The notes under the pieces were generated by a model, which did no database searches, had not been told where the DNA came from, and was given only the letters and a program-made list of their open reading frames with translations. A program made the translations under genes and the position numbers. A stretch of DNA of 14,391 nucleotides from Cytophagales bacterium (lineage in GTDB: Bacteria; Bacteroidota; Bacteroidia; Cytophagales; Cyclobacteriaceae): NCBI GenBank assembly GCA_003504855.1, contig DNZD01000045.1, positions 1-14,391 on the forward strand, given 5' to 3'. Below, piece after piece: positions 14,388 to 14,391 of this stretch (position 1 is its first letter; each line of letters starts with the position of its first letter).

Positions 14388-14391
14388 GGCT

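Overview
The window most likely comes from a Bacteroidota chromosome, probably of the Cytophagales type. Three things point there. Several gene starts lack a strong Shine-Dalgarno sequence. A perfect TAnnTTTG-type -7 box lies upstream of the rightmost gene. Several products have the look of that phylum: a TerB/ABCG-like fused ABC transporter, a Prc-type tail-specific protease, and an MHS-family transporter with a long periplasmic insertion. The assignment is from memory of these families; no search was run. No tRNA, rRNA, CRISPR array, insertion sequence or phage gene is visible. Coding density is very high.

Layout, left to right. (1) 1-784, minus strand: a TetR-family regulator followed 8 bp later by the first 35 codons of an ABC1/AarF/UbiB-like kinase that runs off the left edge. 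(2) 847-2049, plus strand: an exported TPR protein, divergent from the regulator. (3) 2053-10365, minus strand: a long, tightly packed run in the transcription order ABC transporter, small lipoprotein, histone-deacetylase-like hydrolase, MHS-family transporter, ATP-dependent DNA ligase D. The gaps are 2, 3, 38 and 2 bp, so one operon is plausible. (4) 10497-11363, plus strand: a secreted TraB/GumN-family protein. (5) 11360-14351, minus strand: a carboxy-terminal processing protease preceded by a membrane protein with a zinc-ribbon-like cysteine set.

The most notable observation is in the ABC transporter. The reading frame is continuous from 10365 to 7273 except for one in-frame amber codon (TAG, 9372-9370). 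It replaces the codon where the family has the Q-loop glutamine (expected CAG), between Walker A and the signature motif. Two other genes in the window end in TAG, so general amber reassignment is unlikely. The locus is either a very recent pseudogene, a sequencing or assembly error, or a gene read by suppression or reinitiation. Other points worth a look are the non-homologous end-joining type ligase at the end of this transport/deacetylase run with no Ku gene in view, the loss of the first GX2H histidine in the TraB/GumN protein, and the histidine/methionine-rich lipoprotein next to the ABC transporter. I did not find a clearly new multi-gene system; most of the window looks like ordinary chromosomal housekeeping and envelope genes.
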